In this document: positions 15,942 through 25,547 of the stretch, piece after piece
Layout: every line of letters begins with the position of its first letter
Position numbering within the stretch: position 1 is the first letter of the stretch
From: Spirochaetales bacterium
Lineage (GTDB): Bacteria > Spirochaetota > GWE2-31-10
NCBI GenBank assembly: GCA_017624275.1
Contig: JAGANG010000086.1
Coordinates: forward strand, 1 to 34,414
Reading direction: 5' to 3'
DNA length: 34,414 nt
Notes under the pieces: generated by a model
Database searches by the model: none
What the model was told of the DNA's origin: nothing
Seen by the model: only the letters and a program-made list of their open reading frames with translations
Position numbers and translations under genes: made by a program

Positions 15942-16401
15942 CCATTGAGTAATACTCTTTTTCCGTAATATCTTCCCATACCTGGTAAAAAGGATAATCC
16001 GCAGCACGTTTTACAAGCCCGGCTCGGACAGCGTTTTCCTCGATGTACACAAAAACACGCACTAAATCCGTCAAATCTTCAATAATTCTACTGAAAAATC
16101 TGTCTTTCCATGCACTTCCCTCCGAGTCGAAAGTTCTGTTTATCCATTGAGTGAAACGTTGCTTTATATATTTCATGATTTCAGACAGATTTTCATCCTC
16201 GCCGGGCTGAATCTCCATGTGAAAATGTGTGTCGAGAATGCAGATATTTTTGATTTTCATTTTAAACTTTTCCGCTGCTGCGTGGATTAACGTCAACAGG
16301 TATTTTTTGATTCTGTCGCACATGATAATTTGGACGATTCGGTGAAATTTGTTGCATACGTGATAATACGCATTCTTTTTTAATTGTCGTGGTTTTCGCA
16401 T
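15937..16401 (-). CDS. REP-associated tyrosine transposase (RAYT, Y1_Tnp/IS200-like)
   Basis: 154 aa, close to the family's usual 140-170. HUH motif H59-x-H61 in DTHFHMEI; catalytic Tyr119 in VYIEENAVRAGLV; also WKDRFFSRIIED, typical of RAYTs. HUH transposases nick single-stranded DNA through a 5'-phosphotyrosine link. RAYTs are single-copy genes associated with REP palindromes, which they bind and can cleave. The gene lies between inverted copies of the GGGTCTGTCGTCTATT repeat (15925-15941 and 16558-16573), and further copies are spread through the window. Key residues are present, so it may be active. Its start context is weak. The preceding stretch 16402-16556 shows no gene. Confidence 0.85.
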   Translation of the reverse strand: MRKPRQLKKNAYYHVCNKFHRIVQIIMCDRIKKYLLTLIHAAAEKFKMKIKNICILDTHFHMEIQPGEDENLSEIMKYIKQRFTQWINRTFDSEGSAWKDRFFSRIIEDLTDLVRVFVYIEENAVRAGLVKRAADYPFYQVWEDITEKEYYSME

Positions 16402-16557
16402 TTTTATGCCTCCACAATGTTTTAATGCGTTTTAGGGGCAATTCTATTGCACGATTGATTATTTTTTTACAAGTTTTCACATTTTATTTAATTTTAGAGG
16501 TATGTTGAGTTGGGAAAACTGAAATTGCATAGGTGCCGGACGTTCATGCGGAAACAG

Positions 16558-16606
16558 AATATACGACAGACCTCAATCCCAATATAGGATACTTATCTGG
16601 CACCAT
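16558..16606 (-). repeat. REP-like repeat, diverged full copy in inverted orientation
   Basis: On the minus strand it reads TGGTGCCAGATAAGTATCC, then ATTGGGATTGAGGTCTGTCG, then TATATTC. This follows the consensus order of TAGGTGCCAGACC, TATTCC, AATAGG, GGGTCTGTCG and TCTATTC with several changes. It lies upstream of the RAYT gene, facing the copy at its 3' end. Confidence 0.65.
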
Positions 16607-16636
16607 AGTAACGCCATTACATCAAAAACGATACTT

Positions 16637-16788
16637 AAATACCAAAATAGAATTAATGGTGAGTTCATCATGAACGAACAATGATGAGTTCGTAGAACGA
16701 ATGAAATGTTTTCGCAAGAAAACATCAGGTGAAACGGAGTATTTAACGCAGTTAAATACCAAAATAGAATTAGGGTCTGTCGTCTATC
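16637..16788. repeat. Modular hairpin element 3 ending in a REP-like half copy
   Basis: Hairpins: GTTCA/TGAAC (16656-16668), GTTC-GTA-GAAC, ATGTTTTC-GCAA-GAAAACAT (about 16709-16728), and GTATTTAAC-GCA-GTTAAATAC (about 16738-16758). Linkers are GAATGAA-like, as at 3130-3310. TACCAAAATAGAATTA occurs at both ends (about 16637 and 16757). The right end runs into TAGGGTCTGTCGTCTAT (16771-16787), a REP-like half copy placed just past the mfd terminator. No gene is present between 16402 and 16835. Confidence 0.6.
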
Positions 16789-16795
16789 CAAAAAC

Positions 16796-16824
16796 AAAAA
16801 AAGACTGCCCATATACAAGCAGTC
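16796..16824 (-). terminator. Rho-independent terminator of mfd
   Basis: GACTGC (16803-16808) pairs with GCAGTC (16819-16824); on the minus strand the stem is followed by seven T. It lies 12 bases past the mfd stop. Confidence 0.8.
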
Positions 16825-16835
16825 CCTATTAAATT

Positions 16836-19800
16836 CTAAAACTTATTAAGCGTTTCTACAATCACACGCCCCTTATCTTCCAATGAAAGATTCTCATCAA
16901 CACGTAAAAACACACAATCAGGATGTTCTCCTTTAAGAAATACCTTACCCTTTGAAGCGGACATCAATCCCATAAGCTTCATCACATCAATTTTTTTACC
17001 TGCAGAAAACTTTATTCGGATTACATCGATAGTCTCAATCTTGGTTTCCGTAATTCGTTCTGTCATTTCCGATATTCCCATCTTGCGACAAATAATACGA
17101 ATCTGACCCAAATAAAGCAATCGTTCAACTTCTTGCGGTATACGTCCATAACGGTCAGAAAGAAGTCGTCTGATTTCTTCCAAATCTTCATCACAGACAA
17201 CGCCGGATATTTTCTTATATATTTCGATTTTATCCTTAGGATCCAAAATATAACTATCCGGTATAAAACCGGTATATTTTATATCAAGGTACAATTCTTC
17301 CGGCTCTGTCAAATCTTCAAGTAATTCAGGATTATCAGATTTTTTCTGGATTTCACGCACGGCATCAGACAACAACTTACAATACATACTGAATCCTACT
17401 GCAAGAATGTCTCCGTGCTGTTCAGGACCTAATAAATTTCCCGCACCTCGAATTTCCATATCTTTCATTGCGACTTTAAATCCACTTCCCAATTCTGTGT
17501 ATTCTGAAATTACTCGCAACTTTTTCATCGCATCTTCACTGACTGCTCGTTTTCCCTCATAAAATAAATACGCATAAGCTTTAAGATTTGAACGTCCTAC
17601 TCGTCCTCGCAATTGATACAACTGTGCCAATCCGAAACGATCCGCTCTGTCTATAAAAATAGTATTTGCCCGAGGAATATCTATTCCTGATTCTATAATT
17701 GTAGTAGTCAATAAAATATCATACTTGTATTCAATAAAATCATGAATTATATCTTCAAGCTCTTCAGGATCCATTTGTCCATGTGCCACGACTACTCTTG
17801 CCTGCGGAACAACTTGCTCCAAATATTTTGCCATTTCATAAATTGTTTTTATACGATTATAAAGGAAGAAAACCTGACCGTTACGTGCCAATTCATTTTC
17901 TATCCCCATTTTAAGAATCTCTTGATTAAACTCCATTACATAAGTTTCTACCGGTAATCTTTCCCTCGGCGGCGTATTAATTACCGACATATCACGAATT
18001 TTTGCCATAGACATATGTAACGAACGAGGAATCGGTGTTGCCGTCATTGAAATACTGTCAAGGTTCATTCTGAGTTGTTTCAATTGCTCTTTATGTTTTA
18101 CGCCAAATCGATGCTCTTCATCAATAATCAATAAACCAAGATTTTTATATTTAACATCTTTTGATAACAATCTATGCGTACCGATTACAATATCAAGCTC
18201 GCCTGCAAGTAAATCTGCAAGTATTCGTCGTTGCTCTGCCGGAGTTCTGAAACGTGAAAGCATCTCAATTTTTATCGGGTAATCAATCAAACGCTCTTTA
18301 AAATTATTATAGTGCTGCTCTGTCAAAATTGTAGTAGGAACAAGAATCGCAACTTGTTTACCACTCATTACAGCTTTAAATGCAGCACGAATTGCAACTT
18401 CTGTTTTTCCGAAACCGACATCACCACAAATCAATCTGTCCATAGGACGTGAAGATTCCATATCTCGTTTTACTTCTTCTATTGTAAGAATTTGATCTTC
18501 GGTTTCGTCATACGGAAATTTTGCTTCAAATTCCTTTTGCCAAGGCGTATCCGGTGCAAATGCAAATCCACGTTGATTCAATCGATAAGAATAAAGACGT
18601 ACTAATTCTCCTGCCAATTTATTAACAGACTCTTTTACTTTATTTTTGTCTTACTCCAGTTTTTACCGCCGATTTTGTCAAGTCTGGGTTTATCTCCGAC
18701 ATCACCGGAAATATACTTTTGAATAAAATTCATCTGTTCTATAGGAATAAAAACCTTATCATCATCAGCATAAATAATCCCGATGTAATCTTTTTCTACG
18801 CCTTGGCTTTTCACACGTTCAATTCCGGTAAATTGACCTACTCCGTGGTGAATATGAACTACATAGTCGCCCGGTTTTAAATCAATAAATGAATCAATTA
18901 CTTCAGTTCTGCGTGTATTAAAATGTTTTGAAATCTTCGTCCGTTTACCAAATATTTCACAATCATTCATACAAATGACTTTTTGATTTTGTGCTACAAA
19001 TCCGCCGGACAACGCAATAGGAAGAATAAAAAGTTTTCCTTTACAATCTACAGTCAATGCATCTTCACTTACCAACGGTTTAAAATCTTGGAAAAGAACG
19101 GATAATCTGCCGCATTGAGTTTCCGTCACTACAAAAATACAAACGTTGTATCCTTCATCTAAATATTTTTTTAAATCCTCTTTAAATATATTTAAATCTC
19201 CGGAATAAACATTAATTCCGTGCATGGGGAAATGAACCAAATTGCTATTGTTTATCTGCTGAAAATAATCGACATGAATTACCTTTCCCGCCTTATTTAC
19301 CAATTCATCTAACGTAAACAATTGTTCTTCCGGCGAAAATTTAGGACGATATTTATTATATGACGCATTGAAATTTGCCGTAAAATCATCAAACAATTCA
19401 CTTTCACGCCGTTGTAAAACATCAAAATCATTAAATATAAGAAGCGGCTCTTCCATATAATCCAAAAGCGAATATTTATCATAAAACAATCGCTGATAAA
19501 AATGTTCTCCGTCAAAAGGTAGAAAACTCTTTAATTGCTCTTCAAGATGTTTGCAATTATCTTCGTCTCCGCCTATATCTAAAATAGAAATTAATGCTTT
19601 TTCCAATATTTTATTATCATAAAGAATCTCTCGAAAAGGCGGCAGTGTAATTTCTTCCAATGTATCCTGACATTTTTGAGTATCCGGATTAAATAAACGA
19701 ATCTTTTCAATTTGAGTATCAAAAAAATCCAAACGCACCGGACTGGATACCGAAGAATAATAAATATCTATAATTTCACCGCGAATAGCAAATTCGCCCG

Positions 19801-20320
19801 GATACGTAACTTGTTTTACTCGTTCATAACCGGCATTTACAAGAAATCGCCCCAAATCTTCATGCTCGTAACATTCACCTACACGAATCGTTTTAAAATA
19901 TTCCGCAATAACGTTCTTGGGTACCATAGTAAATAAAACAGCTTCCAATGAAGTAATCACAGTAACCCGCTTTCCGCTCAACATTGCACGAATCACTTCC
20001 ATTCGTTTTGAAGCAATTTCACCGGAAACAACTCCCAATTGATACGGAGTAAGAGAAAGCGTCGGAAAATAATAAACGCTTTGTGCTTGGAGAGTTTGAA
20101 AATCAGAATAGACAAGTTTTGCTTCTTCATCATTACGACAGATTACAACAGTAGAACGTTCAGACTTACTGCCAGCTCTTTTTGCCATATACGAAAAAAA
20201 ACTTCCTGCTATACCTGTAACATGCAATACAGAATCATCATTACCCAAGACAAAATCCTGTAACCTTTTCAATTCCGAAAGTTTTAAAAATTTTTCATCC
20301 AACCATTTATTTACTCGCAT
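16836..20320 (-). pseudogene. mfd: Transcription-repair coupling factor, interrupted by a one-base frameshift
   Basis: Mfd removes stalled RNA polymerase from DNA lesions and recruits UvrA. Together the two pieces code for about 1160 aa, the normal length. The 5' piece (18635-20320) has the UvrB-like N-terminal region and the polymerase-interacting domain (GDYVVHIHHGVGQFTGIERV). The 3' piece (to 16836) has the RecG-like translocase: Walker A GDVGFGKTEVA, DEEH box IIDEEHRFG, TATPIPR, GRVGRS, and the C-terminal TRCF domain. The break is at a run of five T on the plus strand (18643-18647). The current frame ends NWSKTKIK-stop; one more A on the coding strand gives NWSKTKNKVKESVNKL, which joins the pieces exactly. 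Either a sequencing error or a recent mutation. AGG precedes the ATG at 20320; the gene is divergent from the secreted-protein gene, 41 bases apart. Confidence 0.9.
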
Positions 20321-20361
20321 ATTACTAAACCTTTTCCTTTTGCAGTCCGATATTTTGGATT

Positions 20362-21300
20362 ATGAAAAAGACTATATTATTTACATTATTTGCATTATTG
20401 ACAATTTCAGCTTATTCTCAACCGATATCAGTGAATATAGAATTCACTCATCCGAAAATCTTCAAAATGAACGAAGATATATACATTGACGTGAAACTTT
20501 CGAATAAGGAAGAAACACCTTATTCTTCATTGATAGCACAAGATAAAAGATACTCATTCGACTTTGAGCTTACGTCACTTCAGAATAAGCAACAAAAACA
20601 TTCGGCGGAATATAGCAATTTTTTCAACAGGGTGCAACCCGTTTTCCATTCGGTAGTACGCCTTGAAGAAAACGAAGGTTATACTTACAGAGTTTTGTTA
20701 AATGATTATTTTGACATGAATATTACGGGACAATACATTTTGAAATGTGTTTATTACCCTGAAATGAAACTCAGCAATTCTGTAAACAATACTGTAGTAA
20801 AATCTAACAGCATAACTTTAAATATCTTGCCTACAAATTCTGATGAATATTTTATTCAAGAACAAATCGCATCAGAGCAAGAAAAATCATTAGTAATGGA
20901 AAAGAAAGCTCCGGACGAAGTTGTAGACTATATGTTAAAAGCAAGAATCAACGGCGAATGGGAAAAATTCTTCCTGTACATTGATTTAGATAAAATGATA
21001 AGTGCAGATATTACATTCGGAAAACGCTATAAAAAAGCTGATTCCGATAAACAACAAGAAATCTTAAGAGAGTACAAAGAATACTTAAAGAAAGACAAGA
21101 TTAATGAAATCAGTTATCTGCCTTGCCAATTTGAAATTATAAAAACAGAATACACTGCCGGCAGCGGAAAAGTTGATGCTTTTGTAATGTTTAAAGAACA
21201 CGACTATATAGACAAAAAATATTACACTTACTTCCTTAAAAAACAGGATGATAAGTGGAAGATTACCAACTACACGGTATCAAACACTTCCGGTCACTAA
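20362..21300 (+). CDS. Secreted/periplasmic protein of unknown function
   Basis: 312 aa. A Sec signal peptide (MKKTILFTLFALLTISAYSQ) is probably cleaved after AYS or AYSQ; there is no lipobox Cys. The first half (about 25-150) has the pattern of an Ig-like beta-sandwich (IYIDVKLSNKEETPY.., then GQYILKCVYYPEM), as in proteins that bind or sense surface ligands. The second half (about 180-310) resembles an NTF2/DUF4878-like alpha+beta domain (DYMLKARINGEWEKFFLYID, then YYTYFLKKQDDKWKITNY). I do not recognise a named family. No good RBS is visible; its promoter must lie inside the first codons of divergent mfd. Confidence 0.7.
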   Translation: MKKTILFTLFALLTISAYSQPISVNIEFTHPKIFKMNEDIYIDVKLSNKEETPYSSLIAQDKRYSFDFELTSLQNKQQKHSAEYSNFFNRVQPVFHSVVRLEENEGYTYRVLLNDYFDMNITGQYILKCVYYPEMKLSNSVNNTVVKSNSITLNILPTNSDEYFIQEQIASEQEKSLVMEKKAPDEVVDYMLKARINGEWEKFFLYIDLDKMISADITFGKRYKKADSDKQQEILREYKEYLKKDKINEISYLPCQFEIIKTEYTAGSGKVDAFVMFKEHDYIDKKYYTYFLKKQDDKWKITNYTVSNTSGH

Positions 21301-21332
21301 AATATTTTAGTAACCGTAAAAAAAGGATTTTA

Positions 21333-21356
21333 CCGACAGGTGTAAAAATCTGTCGG
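21333..21356. other. Intergenic hairpin after the secreted-protein gene
   Basis: CCGACAG (21333-21339) and CTGTCGG (21350-21356) form a perfect 7-bp stem with no T-run. It may protect the 3' end of the transcript. Confidence 0.4.
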
Positions 21357-21386
21357 CAAATTAAATAAACTCTCCTAATTTTTTTA

Positions 21387-21430
21387 GAAACGCCCTTTCC
21401 TCCCCGGTAAAAAAGGCGTTTCTTTTTTTT
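21387..21430 (+). terminator. Rho-independent terminator of the secreted-protein gene
   Basis: GAAACGCC (21387-21394) with GGCGTTTC (21415-21422), then eight T. It lies two bases from the end of the convergent popT gene. Confidence 0.85.
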
Positions 21431-21431
21431 A

Positions 21432-22316
21432 TTATTCAGCTGTTATTTTTCCCATAAAATACGCAGCAATCGCACATGCGACCATTAAAATTATACCGAT
21501 TACAAGAAAACCGATTGATACATTCTTATAAGCTTCTGATTGATAAATAATCGCAAAAGGCGATGCCAATATTAAACCGAAGATTCCGCAATATGTAGAA
21601 ACTCCGTGACGATGAAATAAATAATTGATTAATTTTGCAACTCCGAATATCCCGATAATTACACCGATACCAAACGGTACTAAAACGACACATTGCGAAA
21701 GAAGTGCGTTGATATCAAAAGCCTTCAATGCATCAAAGAAAATTTTTATTCCGTTGAGTATTCCGTAATAATAACCGATTATCATCAATACCATCGACCC
21801 ACTCACTCCGGGAATAATCATTGTCGCAGAAGCTAGAACACCGACCAAGAATAAAACAATTGCAGTCAACACACTGGGCTGAATAGTATTTAAAGCGTCA
21901 TCATTACCTTTTAAAAGAGGTAAAACAATTACAACTGCCATAAATAAGAAAAAACATAAAATATCGACTATGTTAATCTTCTTTCTGCTTTCAATTCTTT
22001 TTTCATTCAGCTTTCCCCACAACATCGGCAATCCACCGAGAATCAGTCCGATAAAAGCCATACATGTCGGTAAAGTATAATTTTTCAATAAATATTCCAC
22101 TACATATGTAAAACCGACAATCCCGATTCCCATTCCGATTACTAACGGAATCAGGAACAGTACATTTTTACAAAAGTTCTTAAATAACCCGGTCAAACTT
22201 TCAATAATGCGGTCATACATTCCGAGAGTTACCATCATCGTGCCACCGCTTACTCCGGGAATAATGTTTGCAATACCTATTATCATTCCGCAAAATATAC
22301 GTTTTAAAATATCCAT
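21432..22316 (-). CDS. popT: DUF368 undecaprenyl-phosphate translocase (PopT type)
   Basis: About 294 aa, polytopic (8-10 helices), with the two family motifs: GIANIIPGVSGGTM near the N-terminus and ATMIIPGVSGSMVLMIIGYY in the second half, an internal repeat. DUF368 proteins flip undecaprenyl phosphate (C55-P) back across the cytoplasmic membrane for reuse in peptidoglycan and surface-polymer synthesis, in parallel with DedA proteins. The ATG at 22316 is chosen because AGGAG lies 6 nt upstream; a TTG directly before it is in frame. The gene is divergent from the Rnf operon. The symbol follows the characterised family; orthology was not tested. Confidence 0.85.
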   Translation of the reverse strand: MDILKRIFCGMIIGIANIIPGVSGGTMMVTLGMYDRIIESLTGLFKNFCKNVLFLIPLVIGMGIGIVGFTYVVEYLLKNYTLPTCMAFIGLILGGLPMLWGKLNEKRIESRKKINIVDILCFFLFMAVVIVLPLLKGNDDALNTIQPSVLTAIVLFLVGVLASATMIIPGVSGSMVLMIIGYYYGILNGIKIFFDALKAFDINALLSQCVVLVPFGIGVIIGIFGVAKLINYLFHRHGVSTYCGIFGLILASPFAIIYQSEAYKNVSIGFLVIGIILMVACAIAAYFMGKITAE

Positions 22317-22450
22317 CAAAATCTCCTTGGTAGTTTTTCAGGCAACATATATGAAAATCTTTTTTTAGACAAGCCAATTTGTCCGTTTACAAACTTAAAT
22401 CTTCCCATAAGTCAAATGAATAATTGAAAAAAACACTTTTTTATAGTATT

Positions 22451-22480
22451 TTGTAAATCTTTTCAGGCACAGACTATAAT
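22451..22480 (+). promoter_or_regulatory. Probable sigma-70 promoter of the rnf operon
   Basis: TTGTAA (22451-22456), 18 nt, TATAAT (22475-22480), giving a leader of about 35 nt to the rnfC start. It is the only good match in the divergent region 22317-22521. Confidence 0.6.
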
Positions 22481-22521
22481 CGAAATTTTCATAATAAATA
22501 TTTTTATTCATGGGGGTAAAA

Positions 22522-23850
22522 ATGAAGCTAAGAACTTTCCAAGGCGGAATACATCCGTTCGACGGAAAAGAATTATCAAAAAACAAACCAATAACAAATC
22601 TTTCACCTAAGGGTGAAATGGTGTTTCCGCTTTCTCAACATATCGGAGCACCGGCAGTCACTCTGGTAAAACCCGGAGATTCAGTTCTGGTAGGTCAGAA
22701 AATAGCTGAAGCACAGGGCTTTATCAGTGCATGTATTATCAGTTCGGTTTCAGGAATCGTAAAAGCAATAGAACCACGCCTTACTACTTCCGGAGCAATG
22801 GCTGAATCTATAGTAATAGAAAATGACAACGAATACAAAAAAATTGCCGGATTCGGAGTCGAAAGAGATTATACAAAATTATCAAAAGATGAAATTCGTA
22901 CTATTATCAAAAATGCCGGAATCGTAGGAATGGGAGGAGCAGCATTCCCTACTCATGTAAAACTTACTCCGAAAGATGAAAACGGTATCACACATGTAAT
23001 AGTAAATGCTGCCGAATGTGAACCTTACTTAACATCCGATTACAGAATGATGTTGGAAGAACCGGCAAATCTTATTACCGGATTAAAAATTATATTGAGT
23101 CTCTTTGACAATGCAAAAGGTGTAATTGCCATAGAAAATAATAAACCGGATTGCATAGAAACTCTTGATAAATTATTAACACCGGAAGACAAAAATAAAA
23201 TCTGCGTTATGCCGTTAAAAGCTAAATATCCTCAAGGTGCCGAAAGAAACCTTATTTACGCCGTTACCGGTAAAAAAATAAATTCTAAAATGCTTCCTGC
23301 CGATGCCGGCGTGATTGTAAATAATGTAGATACAGTGATTTCCGTTAAAAATGCGGTTTGCAATAACATTCCGTTAATCAGACGAATTATTACTGTTACC
23401 GGAGACGCTGTCGTAAATCCTCAAAATTTCTGCGTGCCTACAGGAATGTGTTACCAAGAATTAATCGATGCTGCCGGCGGATTTAAATCAACACCCGAAA
23501 AAATTATTTCCGGCGGACCGATGATGGGAACTTCATTATACAATACAAATGTTCCGGTAACTAAAAACTCATCCGCAATTTTAGCACTTACAAAAGATGA
23601 AGTCGCCGAAAAGCCAGAAACGCCTTGTATAAGATGCGGTCGTTGTGTTTCTGTTTGCCCGAGTCGCCTTATTCCTCAAAGGTTACAAGAATATTCAAAT
23701 CGATTCGATAATGAAGCCTTTGAAAATAACTACGGAATGGAATGTTATGAATGCGGAAGCTGTACATTTATATGTCCGGCAGGTCGCAAATTAACTCAAT
23801 CATTCAAAGAAACTCGCAAAAGTATTATTGCTCAACGAAAAAAGAAGTAA
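22522..23850 (+). CDS. rnfC: Rnf complex subunit C (NADH/FMN and Fe-S subunit)
   Basis: Membrane-associated subunit that exchanges electrons with NAD(H) in the ferredoxin:NAD+ oxidoreductase. 442 aa from the ATG at 22522. This start is preferred because GGGGG lies 5 nt before it and it gives the usual MKLRTFQGGIHP opening; an ATG at 22510 is in frame. The glycine-rich nucleotide-binding segment GMGGAAFPTHVKL and NAAECEPYLTSDYRMM are NuoF/RnfC signatures. Two [4Fe-4S] motifs lie near the C-terminus: CIRCGRCVSVCPS and CYECGSCTFICPAG. It lacks the long Ala/Lys-rich tail of proteobacterial RnfC. First gene of a tight six-gene operon in order C-D-G-E-A-B. Confidence 0.95.
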   Translation: MKLRTFQGGIHPFDGKELSKNKPITNLSPKGEMVFPLSQHIGAPAVTLVKPGDSVLVGQKIAEAQGFISACIISSVSGIVKAIEPRLTTSGAMAESIVIENDNEYKKIAGFGVERDYTKLSKDEIRTIIKNAGIVGMGGAAFPTHVKLTPKDENGITHVIVNAAECEPYLTSDYRMMLEEPANLITGLKIILSLFDNAKGVIAIENNKPDCIETLDKLLTPEDKNKICVMPLKAKYPQGAERNLIYAVTGKKINSKMLPADAGVIVNNVDTVISVKNAVCNNIPLIRRIITVTGDAVVNPQNFCVPTGMCYQELIDAAGGFKSTPEKIISGGPMMGTSLYNTNVPVTKNSSAILALTKDEVAEKPETPCIRCGRCVSVCPSRLIPQRLQEYSNRFDNEAFENNYGMECYECGSCTFICPAGRKLTQSFKETRKSIIAQRKKK

Positions 23851-23863
23851 CAGGAGAAAAAAT

Positions 23864-24880
23864 ATGAGTGAACAATTATATCATGTATCATCTTCCCCTC
23901 ACATTCGCAGTCAAGTTACTACGGCTTCGATAATGAGAGATGTTACATTTGCATTATTACCGTCATGTTTATTCAGTGTATATTGGTTTGGTTTGCGTGC
24001 ATTAGTAGTACTGGCTATTTCCGTAATAAGCTGTCAAGCCGCCGAATTATTATATTTTCGTCTTGCAGGCAAAAAAAGAGTCGCCTACGAATGCAGTGCC
24101 ATTGTTACCGGACTTTTACTCGGAATGAATCTACCGTCAACAATTCCATTATGGATTCCTGTTGTCGGCGGTTTTTTCGCAATCATTGTAGTAAAAGAAT
24201 TATTCGGCGGATTGGGAAACAATTTCATGAACCCTGCCCTCGCCGCACGCTGTTTTTTATTAATAAGTTTTGCCGGACCGATGACTTCGTTTTCTGTCAA
24301 AACAGCATCTTCAAATATTTGGTTAGGTGCGGCATCGGTCGACGGACTTTCTTCCGCTACGCCGCTTGCTGTAATAAAAAATGCCGGTAATTCTACCGAA
24401 GCATTGCCTAGTTTATTCGATATGTTCTTTGGTTTTACAGGCGGAGTTATCGGAGAAACAAGCATTTTATTTTTATTACTCGGTGCCTTATATCTTGTAA
24501 TTCGTAAAGTTATCAGCTTGAAAATTCCGCTTACTTACATTTTATCTTTCAGTGTTTTTATATTAATCAACAATTTAGTAAAAACAGGGACTCCGGATTT
24601 TATCGGAATTGCTCGCCAATTATGCGGCGGAGGTTTGGTACTGGGAGCATTCTTTATGGCTACGGATTACGTAACCTGCCCGATTACTCCTATGGGAAAA
24701 ATCGTATTCGGAATATGTTTGGGAATAGTTACAGCAGTATTCAGACTTTTCGGAAACAATGCTGAAGGTGTTTCTTACGCAATTATTTTCTGTAATATGC
24801 TCGTTCCGTTAATTGAAAAATTAACAATTCCTGCTGCATTCGGACTTTCTAAAAAAGGAGGCAATGCAAATGGGAAATAA
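23864..24880 (+). CDS. rnfD: Rnf complex subunit D (flavin-carrying membrane subunit)
   Basis: 338 aa integral membrane protein. The ATG at 23864 has CAGGAG 8 nt upstream; an earlier in-frame start would overlap rnfC. The N-terminus SSPHIRSQVTTASIMRDVTF and the GLGNNFMNPALAARCFLL helix are typical of RnfD/NqrB. The FMN is bound covalently to a Thr; here this is T166 in DGLSSATPLAVIK. The motif is usually SGAT or TGAT; here it is SSAT, a small deviation with the Thr kept. ATDYVTCPITPMG near the C-terminus is also conserved. It overlaps rnfG by 11 bases. Confidence 0.95.
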   Translation: MSEQLYHVSSSPHIRSQVTTASIMRDVTFALLPSCLFSVYWFGLRALVVLAISVISCQAAELLYFRLAGKKRVAYECSAIVTGLLLGMNLPSTIPLWIPVVGGFFAIIVVKELFGGLGNNFMNPALAARCFLLISFAGPMTSFSVKTASSNIWLGAASVDGLSSATPLAVIKNAGNSTEALPSLFDMFFGFTGGVIGETSILFLLLGALYLVIRKVISLKIPLTYILSFSVFILINNLVKTGTPDFIGIARQLCGGGLVLGAFFMATDYVTCPITPMGKIVFGICLGIVTAVFRLFGNNAEGVSYAIIFCNMLVPLIEKLTIPAAFGLSKKGGNANGK

Positions 24881-25547
24881 AAATGCTACCGCAACAATTC
24901 TTATTGATGCCTCTTTATTATGTTTAATAACACTATTTGCAGCATTGTGTCTCGGTGCAGTATACGAAATCACCAAAAAACCGATAGAAGCTGCAAGTAA
25001 AAAAGCAGAAAACAAAGCATTAGTAGCCGTAATTCCAGGTGCTCATAACTTCAATGCTATTCCAAAAGAATTTTCTATTGTAGATCCGGAAGACGTACTA
25101 CGTGAAAATAATTTTGAGAAAATCAAAATAGAAGACACTAAAATTGCATTTGATGAAAATGAAAACGGAATCGGTTATGTAATGCGTATCAATTCTTCTC
25201 TCGGCTACAGCGGCGATATCGTGTTTTTGTTAGGATACAGATTTGACGGAACTACTACCGCAATTGAATTCTTAGAAGTCAGCGAATCTCCCGGATTGGG
25301 ACTTAATATAAAAGAAGATTTCTTTAAAAATGATTTCAAAAATAAGAAGGTCGAATCTTTTAAATATATTAAAAATCGTGATAAGAACACTCCTAAAAAT
25401 GACGGTGATGTTGATGCATTAAGCGGAGCAACAATTTCTACACATGCAGTAGTAGAAGCTGTCAATGCCGGAATTTGTTACGCAAAAAGTTTAACTGCAA
25501 AACAAATCGGTTTCAGTGATGTTCAAAAAAATCAGGAGGAAAAATGA
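24870..25547 (+). CDS. rnfG: Rnf complex subunit G (covalent FMN subunit)
   Basis: 225 aa with one N-terminal membrane helix (LIDASLLCLITLFAALCLGAV) and an extracytoplasmic FMN-binding domain. The covalent flavin Thr is T188 in DALSGATISTHAVVEAV. ESPGLGLNIKEDFF is the other family signature. Two ATGs are in frame; the one at 24870 is 8 nt from AGGAGG, whereas the one at 24864 is too close. The 3' end overlaps rnfE by 4 bases (ATGA), which suggests translational coupling. Confidence 0.95.
   Translation: MGNKNATATILIDASLLCLITLFAALCLGAVYEITKKPIEAASKKAENKALVAVIPGAHNFNAIPKEFSIVDPEDVLRENNFEKIKIEDTKIAFDENENGIGYVMRINSSLGYSGDIVFLLGYRFDGTTTAIEFLEVSESPGLGLNIKEDFFKNDFKNKKVESFKYIKNRDKNTPKNDGDVDALSGATISTHAVVEAVNAGICYAKSLTAKQIGFSDVQKNQEEK

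Noticed and set aside
16836..18617. The 3' part of mfd as an independent RecG-like helicase gene
   Set aside because: Its only start is an internal TTG without RBS, and one added base fuses it perfectly to the upstream Mfd part.
24085..24465. Minus-strand open frames inside the rnf genes (also 25205-25465 and 25513-25806)
   Set aside because: They are shadows of strongly conserved coding sequence on the plus strand, without RBS or promoter.
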